64,000 nucleotides of DNA, from contig NZ_SNWE01000011.1 in assembly GCF_004362395.1 (NCBI RefSeq), positions 78,726 through 142,725 on the forward strand. Direction: 5' to 3'. How positions within the stretch are numbered: position 1 is the stretch's first letter; each line of letters starts with the position of its first letter. Under the pieces are notes generated by a model that saw only the letters and a list, made by a program, of their open reading frames with translations, did not search any database and had not been told where the DNA came from. The DNA is from Salegentibacter sp. 24 (GTDB lineage Bacteria; Bacteroidota; Bacteroidia; Flavobacteriales; Flavobacteriaceae). Below, piece after piece: positions 28,771-38,441 of the stretch. The translations under genes and the position numbers were made by a program.

Positions 28771-29775
28771 TTAATGCCCACTTACCGAAAACTTATATGA
28801 AATTCGGTTATAATACTCATCTCCAGGCTTTAAAACGGCCTCCGGGAAATTTCTAAAATTAGGGGCGTCTGGAAAATTCTGTGCCTCTAAACACAGAGAA
28901 GGATAATGTTCGGCAATTTCGGTATGATAATTAAAATCCTGAGGAAGGCTCTCAGGAGCGTAGGCAACCATAGCTTTCTGGTTGGTCTTCACCTCCATTT
29001 TGATTCCGGTTAACGGTGCGAACAACCTGGCATCAACTTCATCTTTTTCAGATCTTAAAACAAAGGTGTCATCCAGGTTTCGGTTGCCAATTAATTTGCT
29101 CTGGCCAAAGTTCTTAGGATGTTTTTTTAGCTTGGTTAAATTCCCTGTAGGCAGGAGATTTTCATCAACTTCCAGTATTTTTTCAGCTTCTATCTTTAAA
29201 AAATGATCACTAATACTACCACCTCCATTTAGATTGAAATAGGTATGGTTAGTAAGGTTAATCACCGTTTTTTTATCCGTTTTCCCGGAGTATTCTATAA
29301 GCAATTCATCGTCTTCAGTAAGGGTATATGTTACCCCAACTTGGAGGTTGCCAGGATAGGATTCCTCCCCGTCTTTACTCAAATAACTTAATTTCACTGA
29401 GGGATTTGGAGCAGTTGTCTCTTCTTCAATTTCCCATATTTTATACTGAAACCCATATTCACCACCATGGAGGTGCACATCATTCTTTTCAAACAATTTA
29501 TAAGTAGTCTTATCGAGTTTAAATTCGCCTTTAGCAATTCTACCAGCATATCTCCCCACCGAGGCACCAAAACATTTGTTATGCTCCCTGTAGGTGGAAG
29601 TAATAAAATCTTCGGCCCAGGGGCTCACCACTACATTTATCTTTTTACCGCTTTTGTCTTTTATCTTAAAGCTTAGCACTGCAGCGCCAAAGTTGAGGAT
29701 TTGGAGCTCGCTCCCATTCTTATTGATAAGACTAAGCGTTTTTAGTTCTTCCTTTTTTATAAGTTTCAAATTCAC
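28771..29775 (-). CDS. galM: Aldose 1-epimerase
   Basis: Interconverts alpha and beta anomers of aldoses such as galactose or glucose. 334 residues with the GalM landmarks: GASVGRYAGRIAKGEF (about 70), VHLHGGEYGF with a catalytic His, NLTNHTYFNLNG with the second His (about 173), LDDTFVL, and the catalytic Glu in LCLEAQNFPDAPN (about 293). There is no clear signal peptide, so it is cytoplasmic. It begins 4 bp after the stop codon of the DUF885 gene and is followed by the SSS symporter, implying one transcript. Confidence 0.92.
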   Translation of the reverse strand: MNLKLIKKEELKTLSLINKNGSELQILNFGAAVLSFKIKDKSGKKINVVVSPWAEDFITSTYREHNKCFGASVGRYAGRIAKGEFKLDKTTYKLFEKNDVHLHGGEYGFQYKIWEIEEETTAPNPSVKLSYLSKDGEESYPGNLQVGVTYTLTEDDELLIEYSGKTDKKTVINLTNHTYFNLNGGGSISDHFLKIEAEKILEVDENLLPTGNLTKLKKHPKNFGQSKLIGNRNLDDTFVLRSEKDEVDARLFAPLTGIKMEVKTNQKAMVAYAPESLPQDFNYHTEIAEHYPSLCLEAQNFPDAPNFRNFPEAVLKPGDEYYNRISYKFSVSGH

Positions 29776-29779
29776 TTTT

Positions 29780-31603
29780 TTAGTTAGTTTTTCTGGATAT
29801 CCAGTTGTCTACTTTTTCTTCAAGAATATTCAAAGGTAAAGCTCCATCTAGAAGAATCACATCATGGAATTCCCTAATATCAAAATCTTCTCCCAATTCT
29901 TCTTTGGCAGTTTCCCGTAATTCGAGGATTTTATTCATTCCAATTTTATAGGCCGTGGCCTGACCTGGCATCACAATATGCCGCTCTACCATTTTAATAC
30001 AATCACTTTCGGCATTCGGAGTATTTTGTTTGTAGTATTCGATACCTTCCTGGCGGGTCCATTTTTTAGCGTGAATTCCTGTGTCAACAACAAGCCGGCA
30101 GGAGCGCCAAAGCTCCATGGCAAGGCGGCCAAAATCGGAATATGGATCTTTATAAAAGCCTATCTCTTTGGGCAACAATTCGCTGTAAAGTCCCCATCCT
30201 TCCACATAGGCTGTATAAAAACTGAATTTCCTAAACTGGGGAATATTCTCTAGTTCCTGGGCTATGGCAATTTGCATATGATGCCCTGGAATTCCTTCAT
30301 GATAAGCCAGAGCCTCCATTTGATAAGTCGGCATCGCAGACATATCATATAAATTGGCATAATAAGTACCCGGTCTGGAACCGTCAATTGCAGGTTGTTG
30401 ATAAAATGCCTTACCCGCACTTTTCTCCCGGAATGCTTCCACGGCTTTAACGACCAACTTTGCCTGAGGTTTGGTAAGAAATAAATTATCTAACCGAGCT
30501 TTCATCGTATTGATGATATCCGTAGCTACTGTGAGATATTTTTCCCTGCCAAGAGAATCATTGGCGTAATAAAATTGTTCATCGCTACGCATATATTCAA
30601 AGAAATCCTGCAAGGTTCCTTTAAAACCCACTGCCTTTTTTATCTTCTCCATCTCACTATGAATACGGGCAACTTCAGCTAACCCAATTTCGTGAATCTC
30701 TTCTGCAGATAGATTAGTAGTAGTAGTTCGTTTTAGGGCCTTTGCGTAAAAGGCATCTCCTTTTGGAAATTTCCAGGCTCCGGCATCATTGTTTGCTCGT
30801 TTTTGCTGGGTCTCCAAAAAAACGATCAAATTCTGGTAAGCTGGTTTAACCGCCTTAGTCAGGGTCGTTTCAGCTTTGTAAATAAGTTCTTTTTTCTCCT
30901 GTTCTGAAATATCTAATTTATCGACCTTTGATTTAAAATCGGCCAGTAACGCGCTGTTCTCTGAAGATTTCCCAAAGGGTTTACCCTTAATTATGTTTCT
31001 GCTGGATTCCAAAACCCTGTCAAAAACAAATACCGGTGGCACAATTCCATTTTGCTCCCTAATTTTTAAATTTCCAATGACCTCTTCCATTACCCTGGGA
31101 ATTCCTTCCAACCTTGAAATATAGGCCCTGGCATCACTTACCGAATCTATTTGATGCATGTTTATTAAAAAAGCGGGTAATTCGGCATGGTAACCAAACA
31201 TCTGGTTTACCGGGTAATCATAAAACCGAAAATCATAATCGTTGATCTCATTTTCAAGGTTTTGACGGTATAAATCATAACTGAGTCGTGTTTGCTTATT
31301 TAATGCCGCGACATCTACCTTTTTTAGATATTCCAAGCGTTTCTTGGCCTTTTCAAGGTCCTGGGCGTATTTCAAGTGCGAAAAATCATCCCATTTCCCA
31401 TAATTGGTTTTTTGTCCCAACCGGGTTTGCATCATAGGTGAATCCGCGACATCCTTTTGAAATTCCGCTTCAAAATATTGGTTTAATTCCGCTGATTGCT
31501 CAGCGATTTCTTCCGGGGAATAATTTTCTTCCTTTTGGTTACAGGCAACTAACAAAACCAAACAACCCAGAAAAATAAACTTATTTAAAAAATTAAGGCG
31601 CAT
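29780..31603 (-). CDS. DUF885 family lipoprotein, probable metallohydrolase
   Basis: 607 residues beginning with a lipoprotein signal (LVACN, Cys21). The bulk is a DUF885 domain, recognised from helical repeats and HEGIPGHHMQ (about 440), a HExxH-like metal-binding motif; YVEGWGLYSELLPKE follows, supplying further metal ligands. Family members are thought to be peptidase-like; no substrate can be assigned. It sits 3 bp after the CocE-like hydrolase gene and 4 bp before galM, so it travels in a sugar operon although its own function may be peptide turnover. Confidence 0.85.
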   Translation of the reverse strand: MRLNFLNKFIFLGCLVLLVACNQKEENYSPEEIAEQSAELNQYFEAEFQKDVADSPMMQTRLGQKTNYGKWDDFSHLKYAQDLEKAKKRLEYLKKVDVAALNKQTRLSYDLYRQNLENEINDYDFRFYDYPVNQMFGYHAELPAFLINMHQIDSVSDARAYISRLEGIPRVMEEVIGNLKIREQNGIVPPVFVFDRVLESSRNIIKGKPFGKSSENSALLADFKSKVDKLDISEQEKKELIYKAETTLTKAVKPAYQNLIVFLETQQKRANNDAGAWKFPKGDAFYAKALKRTTTTNLSAEEIHEIGLAEVARIHSEMEKIKKAVGFKGTLQDFFEYMRSDEQFYYANDSLGREKYLTVATDIINTMKARLDNLFLTKPQAKLVVKAVEAFREKSAGKAFYQQPAIDGSRPGTYYANLYDMSAMPTYQMEALAYHEGIPGHHMQIAIAQELENIPQFRKFSFYTAYVEGWGLYSELLPKEIGFYKDPYSDFGRLAMELWRSCRLVVDTGIHAKKWTRQEGIEYYKQNTPNAESDCIKMVERHIVMPGQATAYKIGMNKILELRETAKEELGEDFDIREFHDVILLDGALPLNILEEKVDNWISRKTN

Positions 31604-31606
31604 AGG

Positions 31607-33454
31607 CTAATCTTTAATTACGGAAAACTCTATTGCAGAATCTCCAAAAACGGTATGGGTTTGCTGTTGGAAATCCTCTTCTTCAGCTTTAAAAATATTA
31701 GGCACGTAGGTTTGGGGGTTTCTGTCGATAAGCGGAAACCAGGTACTTTGAACCTGAACCTGTAATTTATGTCCTTTCTTAAAGGTATGATTGATACCCT
31801 GAAGTGTAATATTTACAGAAGTTTTCTTATTGGGTTCAAAGGGCTCAGGATCTTCAAAACTATTTCTAAAACGTCCGCGCATAACTTCACTGCGTACCAT
31901 CATATGGTAATTATCCATATCGAGATGTTCCATAGTCTCTTCATAATCCTCGGCATCGGGTGGGTAAACATCTATGACCTTCACGATCCAATCGGCTGCA
32001 GTCCCTGTAGTAGCAACATTTAAACGCGCTTGAATTTCACCGGTAAGTTTCAGATCTTCATCCAGGACCTCGGTTTCAAAAACCAAAACATCTGGTCTTC
32101 TGGCGGCAAAACGCTGGTCGCCGGTCATATATTCTCTCGGTGTGAACACTGCTTTAATCTCATTATTATAGGAAACCGGTTTCATGGGGTCACTTATAAA
32201 CACTTCTTTATTCTGGGTGGGCTCATCGGTTAATTCCTGGTCATCTCCCAGGTAAAATGTGATAGGTTCAGCTTCCTTCGGAGGCCACTGGTCATAAGAA
32301 TTCCATTTTCTCAGACCGGTATCATAAACATAAGCTTCGGAAAGATCTAATTCTTCTGTCTGTGCACCTTTTAGAAAATGATTAAAAAATTTGGTTTCAA
32401 TATTACGCTGATAGTCTTCAGATATATCATCTCCAAAATACACATTTCCAACCGCCTGTCTTTTGGTTTGTCTCGCCCAGTCACCGTGGCTCCAAGGGCC
32501 AAAAACCATAATATTATAATTATCGCTGGTTTCTTCTATTTTCTTATAAGTGTTGAAAGGACCGTAAAGATCTTCAGCATCAAACAAACCGCCAACAACC
32601 ATAACCGCCGGCTTAATATCATCTAAATGCTGGATAATTCCTCTGCTCTCCCAGAACTTATCATAATTCGGGTGCTCTTTTAACTGTTGCCAAAATTCAT
32701 TGTCCTCACCGTAATATTTATCCAAATTACTTAACGGCCCTATATCCAAAAAGAATTGATATTGATCTTCAGTACCTAGATCAGGCAGTTCATACCAGGC
32801 TTCTTTAGTAGGGCCTGTTTTATCGTATCCAAAAAGCGCGGTGGCTCTCCAATAACTAAGAAGGTACGCGCCATTATGATGAAAGTCGTCAAAAAAGAAA
32901 TCCCCAATTCCGGCCTGTGGGGAAGCAGCTTTTAATGCTGGATGGGCGTCGATAAGGGAGGCAACGGCGTAATGACCCGGATAAGAAATCCCCCAGGTAC
33001 CTACCCTTCCGTTATTATTGTTTACGTTATTAATGAGCCATTCAATAGTATCATAAGTATCGCTGGATTCATCAAATTCCTTTCCGGATTTATTTGGAAT
33101 TATAGCCCGCATATTGTCGTATTCTCCTTCACTCATCCAACGTCCACGCACATCCTGATAAACCACAATATTTCCTTGCTTCATCAAATACTCGTTAGGC
33201 CCAATAAGCGACCTAAACTGATCTTCTCCATAGGGCCTGGAACTATATGGCGTTCGTTGCATAAGAATAGGATATTCTTTTGAAGTATCTTTTGGCGAAT
33301 AAATAGTGGTATGCAACTTAGTTCCATCCCGCATAGGGATATCCACTTCTGTTTTGTTATAATGTTCCTTTACAATATACTCTTCCTGTGCAATGATATG
33401 AACAGGTATAAAACTCAAAAACAGAAGAATAAAACTTAATCGGAGTAATTTCAT
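31607..33454 (-). CDS. CocE/NonD family hydrolase (S15 X-Pro dipeptidyl-peptidase type), exported
   Basis: 615 residues with an N-terminal signal peptide (about 1-22). The alpha/beta-hydrolase domain has the nucleophile elbow GTWGISYPGHYAVA (Ser about 154) and ends with the acid and His of the triad (VVGGLFDAEDLYG, then FGPWSHGDWA). A C-terminal jelly-roll of the CocE/NonD type follows (about 400-615). The family includes cocaine esterase, glutaryl-acylases and X-Pro dipeptidyl-peptidases. Together with the next gene (DUF885) it suggests extracytoplasmic hydrolysis of peptides or esters. It heads the minus-strand run to the symporter. Confidence 0.88.
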   Translation of the reverse strand: MKLLRLSFILLFLSFIPVHIIAQEEYIVKEHYNKTEVDIPMRDGTKLHTTIYSPKDTSKEYPILMQRTPYSSRPYGEDQFRSLIGPNEYLMKQGNIVVYQDVRGRWMSEGEYDNMRAIIPNKSGKEFDESSDTYDTIEWLINNVNNNNGRVGTWGISYPGHYAVASLIDAHPALKAASPQAGIGDFFFDDFHHNGAYLLSYWRATALFGYDKTGPTKEAWYELPDLGTEDQYQFFLDIGPLSNLDKYYGEDNEFWQQLKEHPNYDKFWESRGIIQHLDDIKPAVMVVGGLFDAEDLYGPFNTYKKIEETSDNYNIMVFGPWSHGDWARQTKRQAVGNVYFGDDISEDYQRNIETKFFNHFLKGAQTEELDLSEAYVYDTGLRKWNSYDQWPPKEAEPITFYLGDDQELTDEPTQNKEVFISDPMKPVSYNNEIKAVFTPREYMTGDQRFAARRPDVLVFETEVLDEDLKLTGEIQARLNVATTGTAADWIVKVIDVYPPDAEDYEETMEHLDMDNYHMMVRSEVMRGRFRNSFEDPEPFEPNKKTSVNITLQGINHTFKKGHKLQVQVQSTWFPLIDRNPQTYVPNIFKAEEEDFQQQTHTVFGDSAIEFSVIKD

Positions 33455-33513
33455 AGTCAGGGAATATTTTAAGCCCCTAAGATAGAAATTACCCCGATAA
33501 ACCTAAAGGAATT

Positions 33514-35532
33514 TTAATTATTCGGTGCTTGGTGGAATTTTGCTAACCCCTCTTTAAGCCAGTTAAGGTATTTTGAATCATCCGGGGTATAACCCACCGG
33601 CTTGTTAAGCAGCTTGACCTCATTATCCAGCAACACATAAAATGGTTGGGAATTATTCTGAAAATTAAGCGTTTGGAAGGTTGCCCATTTATCGCCAATG
33701 GTTTCAATAGGTTTGATTCCGCCTTTTGGTTTTAGATAATTGAACTGTTTTTCTTCTGCTAACTCTTCCCTGTCGTCTACATAGAGAGAAATAAGAATAT
33801 ATTCATCGTTTAATACATCAAACACCTCGGGATTACTCCAAACCTGTTCTTCCATCTTCCGACAATTTACGCAGGCCCAACCGGTAAAATCAAGTATGAT
33901 TGGTTTGTTCTGTTTACGTGCAGCTTCCAGGCCTTGGTCCCAATCCTTATATGCTTTTAATCCCAGGGGTGCCTCGGTACCCTTGTCGTAAATACTGTAA
34001 AATAAAGGAGGGGGAAAACCGCTTAAAAGTTTAAGGTTCGCAGCGGAAGTATTGGTTAACCCAGGAATTAAATACAGCACAAAAAAGAAGGTGATCACCC
34101 CCACGCCAAACCTGGCCTTACTGATCTTCTTCTTAGGTCCATCGTGTGGAAAACGAATAAACCCGAACAAATAGGCCATTAGTCCTAATCCAATTAAGAT
34201 CCATATCCCGATAAAAATTTCACGCTTTAAAATCCCCCAATGTTCGACAAGGTCGGCATTGGAAAGAAATTTAAAAGCCAAGCCTAATTCTATAAAACCT
34301 AAAGTTACCTTAACAGTATTGAGCCAACCACCGCTTTTTGGTAAGGAATTAAGCCAGTTTGGAAATAAAGCAAAAAGGGCGAAAGGCAAGGCCAGGGCAA
34401 GGCCAAAACCACCCATTCCCATAGAAAGCTGCATCGCACCACCATCGCTGGTTAGCGAGCCGCCCAAAAGGGAACCCAAAATTGGTCCGGTACAGGAAAA
34501 GGAAACCAAAGCCAGGGTAAGCGCCATAAAAAAGATCCCTACAAATCCTCCTACACTGGAAGCTTTATCATCCATTTTATTGCTCCAGGAACTCGGCAAA
34601 GTAATTTCGTAATAACCAAAAAAGGAAAACGCAAAAATGATGAAAATGATGAAGAAAACTATATTAAGGGTAACATTGGTGGAAATGTTGTTGAGTATTT
34701 CCGGATTTACGCTATCCAGTAAATGAAACGGCAAGCTAAGCAGTAGGTAAATCACGAAAATAAAAAAGCCATAAAGTATAGCATTTACCAAACCCTTTTT
34801 CCGGTTTTTAGCCCCTTTGGTGAAAAAGGAAACGGTAAGCGGAATCATCGGAAATACACAGGGTGTCAATAAAGCGATTAAGCCCCCGACGAATCCCAGA
34901 AGAAAAATATTCAGGAAATTATTGCCTTCCTCCTCTTGCGTAGCAAATTCCTCCATTCCGGAAACTTCAATATTTAGTGCCTGGGTAAGTTTTTTATCCT
35001 TTTCTGAAATTTTAAGATCTGTAAAGCCTTCGGTTATTTCATTTTCTCCCAGGGATATATTGAAGCGCTCTGTTTCGGGAGGTAAACATTTTTCATCATC
35101 ACAAACAGAGAAATATATTTCCGCAATAATTTTCGAATTCGATTGAGTGGGAACTTTTACCTTCTGGGTAAAAACTGCTTCCTCTTCAAAGTAAGTGATG
35201 TCGGCTTCAAAGACCTGGTCATAAATCGGTGCTACATCGGGTTCCTCGGTATCACCTATCAGCTCAAAGTTTCCTTCATTAGCACTGTAAGAGAAAGTAG
35301 TTGCAATTGGCGCTATATCAATATCGGCTTCCTTTTGGGAATATAAATGCCAGCCTTCTTCAAGGTCGGCAGTAAAAACAAGGGTATAAATACTATCGTT
35401 CTCCTTTTCTACGGAAGCCTCCCAGGTTATAGGATCGGACAGTTGGGAATCTTCCTCCCCCTGGTTAAAATATTGTGCCTGTAGTTGTAGTAAAGGAATT
35501 AAGAATAAAAGCAGGCTTGCCATGTATTTCAT
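33514..35532 (-). CDS. dsbD: Thiol:disulfide interchange protein DsbD-like
   Basis: Moves electrons from cytoplasmic thioredoxin across the membrane to periplasmic substrates. I start at 35532 (MKYMASLLLFL), giving a clean signal peptide and an ATGA overlap with tilS; the longer frame to 35634 reads through tilS DNA. The 672-residue product has an N-terminal DsbD-alpha/DUF255-type domain with CDDEKC (about 175). A transmembrane core follows, with redox Cys in LTPCVFPMIP and SFSCTGPILG, then a C-terminal thioredoxin domain with ACVNCRKME. All functional Cys pairs are present. Confidence 0.92.
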   Translation of the reverse strand: MKYMASLLLFLIPLLQLQAQYFNQGEEDSQLSDPITWEASVEKENDSIYTLVFTADLEEGWHLYSQKEADIDIAPIATTFSYSANEGNFELIGDTEEPDVAPIYDQVFEADITYFEEEAVFTQKVKVPTQSNSKIIAEIYFSVCDDEKCLPPETERFNISLGENEITEGFTDLKISEKDKKLTQALNIEVSGMEEFATQEEEGNNFLNIFLLGFVGGLIALLTPCVFPMIPLTVSFFTKGAKNRKKGLVNAILYGFFIFVIYLLLSLPFHLLDSVNPEILNNISTNVTLNIVFFIIFIIFAFSFFGYYEITLPSSWSNKMDDKASSVGGFVGIFFMALTLALVSFSCTGPILGSLLGGSLTSDGGAMQLSMGMGGFGLALALPFALFALFPNWLNSLPKSGGWLNTVKVTLGFIELGLAFKFLSNADLVEHWGILKREIFIGIWILIGLGLMAYLFGFIRFPHDGPKKKISKARFGVGVITFFFVLYLIPGLTNTSAANLKLLSGFPPPLFYSIYDKGTEAPLGLKAYKDWDQGLEAARKQNKPIILDFTGWACVNCRKMEEQVWSNPEVFDVLNDEYILISLYVDDREELAEEKQFNYLKPKGGIKPIETIGDKWATFQTLNFQNNSQPFYVLLDNEVKLLNKPVGYTPDDSKYLNWLKEGLAKFHQAPNN

Positions 35533-36839
35533 AAACTGAAAGTGATTTTTATAATTTTTTGACCGGGGGATGTAATGGAAAAACGCCTGTCGGCCCGTTG
35601 ATTGATGACCCAAATAATTTTTTCTCCAGAACATAGCACCCAGCTGTTTTCTTTCTCGGGCAAAGATAATTTTTTGTCTTTAAAGAAGTCGCTTAACTTC
35701 TTCTTTCCTTTCATCCCGAAAGGATAAAACACATCACCTTTCTGCCACTGTCTTACACTAAGTGGATAATCAAGTTTTTCCGGATCTACATAAATACAAT
35801 TCGGATTCTTCTCCTTGATTTGCTGAACTTCGGAAAAGGAAAAAGTTCCCATAGGCAGCATAGCAAAGTCTTCATCCTTAGCAATTTTGTAAACCTTCTC
35901 TTCTTTGCTATTTTTCTCAGTTAAAATTAGGTAGTCCCGGTCTTTAACCAACCTGTGTGAAGCAGAAAAAACCATTTTTCCAGGTTGCGCATCCAATAAA
36001 TTATAAATGTCGCCCCATTGGGTAAAACCGAAAGATTTAAGCAACTGATACAAAACCGCTGGAGTATTAGGAATTTTTTTTAGGTAATTGATCTCCAGGC
36101 TATACCCGTATTTTGTTTTACTGATAATTTTAGGATAGAGCAGGCTCATATAATCCTCCACCAATTCTTCGCTTTCCTTTAAATGTGATTGGGTTTTTAA
36201 AAAAGTCTCTAGAAACTGCGGATTTAATTCTTCAAAAATCGGTACGATTTCGTGTCTTATCTTATTGCGAAGGTACTTTGTGGAGGCATTACTGCTATCC
36301 TCCCGCCAGGGAATATTATTCTCCTGTGCATAAGATGAAATTTCCTTTCGGGAAAATTTTAGCAAAGGCCTAATTAGGCTATGACTGTCAGAATTTATTC
36401 CGCTTAAACCTTCCAGGCCGGTACCGCGCAGTAAATTAATAAAAAAAGTTTCCAGGCTATCATTTGCGTGATGAGCAGTTAAGGTATAATCAAATTGATA
36501 TTTTTGTCGTAATTCTTCAAACCATTCATAACGGAGATCTCGTGCCGCCATTTGAATGGATAATCCATTGTCCTTTGCATATTGCTCGGTATCAAAATTC
36601 TCTATAAAAAGTTTCACTTTTAGTTTTTTTGCCAGGCTTGCCACAAAATCTTCATCGGCATCACTTTCTTCATCCCGAAGGTTGAAGTTACAATGTGCCA
36701 AAGCGAAATCGAGTTTGGCTTTTTTGCACAAGTGGGCAAGTACCACACTATCCACCCCACCGCTTACAGCAAGTAAAATTTTACTATTGCACAAATAAGG
36801 GAACTGCAATTTGATCTCATGTTTGAAAGCTCTTTCCAT
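35529..36839 (-). CDS. tilS: tRNA(Ile)-lysidine synthase
   Basis: Modifies C34 of the tRNA-Ile with CAU anticodon to lysidine, so that it reads AUA. 436 residues: PP-loop SGGVDS (26-31), the N-type ATPase domain with HHANDSLETFFINL (about 122) and RDLRYEWFEE, then the TilS substrate-binding region and C-terminal domain (RQWQKGDVFYPFGMKG, KKLSDFF). The last base of its stop codon overlaps the dsbD start as ATGA, so translation of the two is probably coupled. Confidence 0.95.
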   Translation of the reverse strand: MERAFKHEIKLQFPYLCNSKILLAVSGGVDSVVLAHLCKKAKLDFALAHCNFNLRDEESDADEDFVASLAKKLKVKLFIENFDTEQYAKDNGLSIQMAARDLRYEWFEELRQKYQFDYTLTAHHANDSLETFFINLLRGTGLEGLSGINSDSHSLIRPLLKFSRKEISSYAQENNIPWREDSSNASTKYLRNKIRHEIVPIFEELNPQFLETFLKTQSHLKESEELVEDYMSLLYPKIISKTKYGYSLEINYLKKIPNTPAVLYQLLKSFGFTQWGDIYNLLDAQPGKMVFSASHRLVKDRDYLILTEKNSKEEKVYKIAKDEDFAMLPMGTFSFSEVQQIKEKNPNCIYVDPEKLDYPLSVRQWQKGDVFYPFGMKGKKKLSDFFKDKKLSLPEKENSWVLCSGEKIIWVINQRADRRFSITSPGQKIIKITFSL

Positions 36840-36928
36840 AGAAAATCAAAGATACAAAAACACTTTACAGGATTTTCCCTGAGTATTTATCCCGTGTAAC
36901 CGCAAAAATATTCTGGTTATAAAAAAAA

Positions 36929-38227
36929 TTAACCCAGCGCCTGGTACATTGCGGCGGCTTTCAATAGGCATTCCTCGTATTCCTTTTCCGCGATTGAACC
37001 GGCAGTAATTGCCCCGCCCACCGAAAAGGATACATATTTTTTTACAGAATTATAAAGAATACTACGTATCACCACATTAAAATCGAAGTCGCCGGTTGGC
37101 ATAAAATAACCCACCGCCCCGCTATAGAGTCCGCGTTTGGTTTCTTCGAGCTCTTCGATGATTTTCATCGCTGAAATCTTTGGAGCCCCAGTCATGCTGC
37201 CCATTGGGAAGGTAGCACGTAGAGCTTCTACCGGTGGAATACCAGCATCAATTTCCGCTGAGATTGTAGAGATCATCTGGTGCACCTGTTTAAAAGAATA
37301 AACCTTACAAAGTTCATCAACATTTACACTCCCTTTTTTGGCGATCTTCGAAAGATCATTTCGGACCAAATCCACAATCATGACATTTTCAGACTGTTCT
37401 TTGGGGTCCCTGGAAAGTTGGTCAGCAATTTCCAAATCTTCAGCAGCATTTTCTGATCGTCTGGCGGTTCCTTTGATTGGTTGAGAAATTAATTTTGCAC
37501 CTGATTTTTTTAAATAACGCTCCGGAGAAGCGGAAAGTAGCCAATGTTCCTCCAATCTTAAAAAAGAAGCAAAGGGAGGACCCGATATTTTGTTAAGTTT
37601 TTGAAATACTTCAATGGGCTCGATTTGACTGTTTTCAGCAAAAAATTCCTGACAGAAATTAGCCTCATAAATATCACCACGCTGAATATAGGCGAGCATA
37701 TTCTCGACCTTTTTCAGGTAGTCTTCTTTGGTAATTCTGGCCTGTATCTGCGCCTTTTTTTTCCCGGAGGCAAGCTGTAGATCATCATCTAAAGAAATTT
37801 TTAAAATTTCAGTGAAATCCGTTTCAATTTCTTCATCCAGCATGCTTAGATAATGCATTTCCAAGCGATTCCCCTTCAATAAAAATAACTTTTGAGGCTG
37901 GAAAAAATACAGGTCTGGAAATTCCAATCCATCGGGATTGGTGGAGCAAAGTGCTTCCACATCATTTTTAAGATCGTATGATAAGTATCCAAAAATCCAG
38001 TCTTTAGTGGTTTGCTGATATTCCTGAAGTTTGGCAAAAGCCTGGTGATAATCTGTTTTAATCGCAGTAAAAGCACCCAGAGCCATTAAGGCATCAAATT
38101 CACTGTGATTCTGGTTATAACTATTGCTATCCAGCCAGGCAATTTCTTCAAAGTGCCGGCTCCAATGCAATAATTGTTGTTTGAATTTTATCGGATCTTT
38201 TAAAGTATATGTTGATATGCTGCGCAC
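36929..38227 (-). CDS. pabB: Aminodeoxychorismate synthase component I
   Basis: Chorismate-utilising enzyme for folate synthesis, making 4-amino-4-deoxychorismate with a glutaminase partner. 432 residues with the C-terminal chorismate-binding domain: YEANFCQEFF, PIKGTARR (Lys for the nucleophile position typical of PabB), MIVDLVRNDL, FPMGSMTGAPK and SVGGAIT. The start is a GTG at 38227; no ATG exists in frame until about residue 48, and AGAAGGTAG lies just upstream. No amidotransferase subunit is adjacent. Anthranilate synthase component I is the alternative, but the PIKGT motif favours PabB. Confidence 0.9.
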   Translation of the reverse strand: MRSISTYTLKDPIKFKQQLLHWSRHFEEIAWLDSNSYNQNHSEFDALMALGAFTAIKTDYHQAFAKLQEYQQTTKDWIFGYLSYDLKNDVEALCSTNPDGLEFPDLYFFQPQKLFLLKGNRLEMHYLSMLDEEIETDFTEILKISLDDDLQLASGKKKAQIQARITKEDYLKKVENMLAYIQRGDIYEANFCQEFFAENSQIEPIEVFQKLNKISGPPFASFLRLEEHWLLSASPERYLKKSGAKLISQPIKGTARRSENAAEDLEIADQLSRDPKEQSENVMIVDLVRNDLSKIAKKGSVNVDELCKVYSFKQVHQMISTISAEIDAGIPPVEALRATFPMGSMTGAPKISAMKIIEELEETKRGLYSGAVGYFMPTGDFDFNVVIRSILYNSVKKYVSFSVGGAITAGSIAEKEYEECLLKAAAMYQALG

Positions 38228-38441
38228 CTACCTTCTAATTTGGCCGCAAAGGTAAGAACAATTTGACTCAGGACATATTTAAATCCATTTACAAAATTAT
38301 CAAAAACTTCTGACGCATTTTTTGTTGCCGATAAATTCTCGAAAAATTAGTTTTAAAATCACTTTGATTTTGCGAAAAAAAACTTTAATATTATTCCATA
38401 CCTTTTAAGTCAAAAATCACACATAAGACTCCCTATTCCAG

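Noticed and set aside
35533..35634. Longer dsbD start inside tilS
   Set aside because: It is tilS DNA in another frame; the ATGA overlap and signal peptide support 35532.
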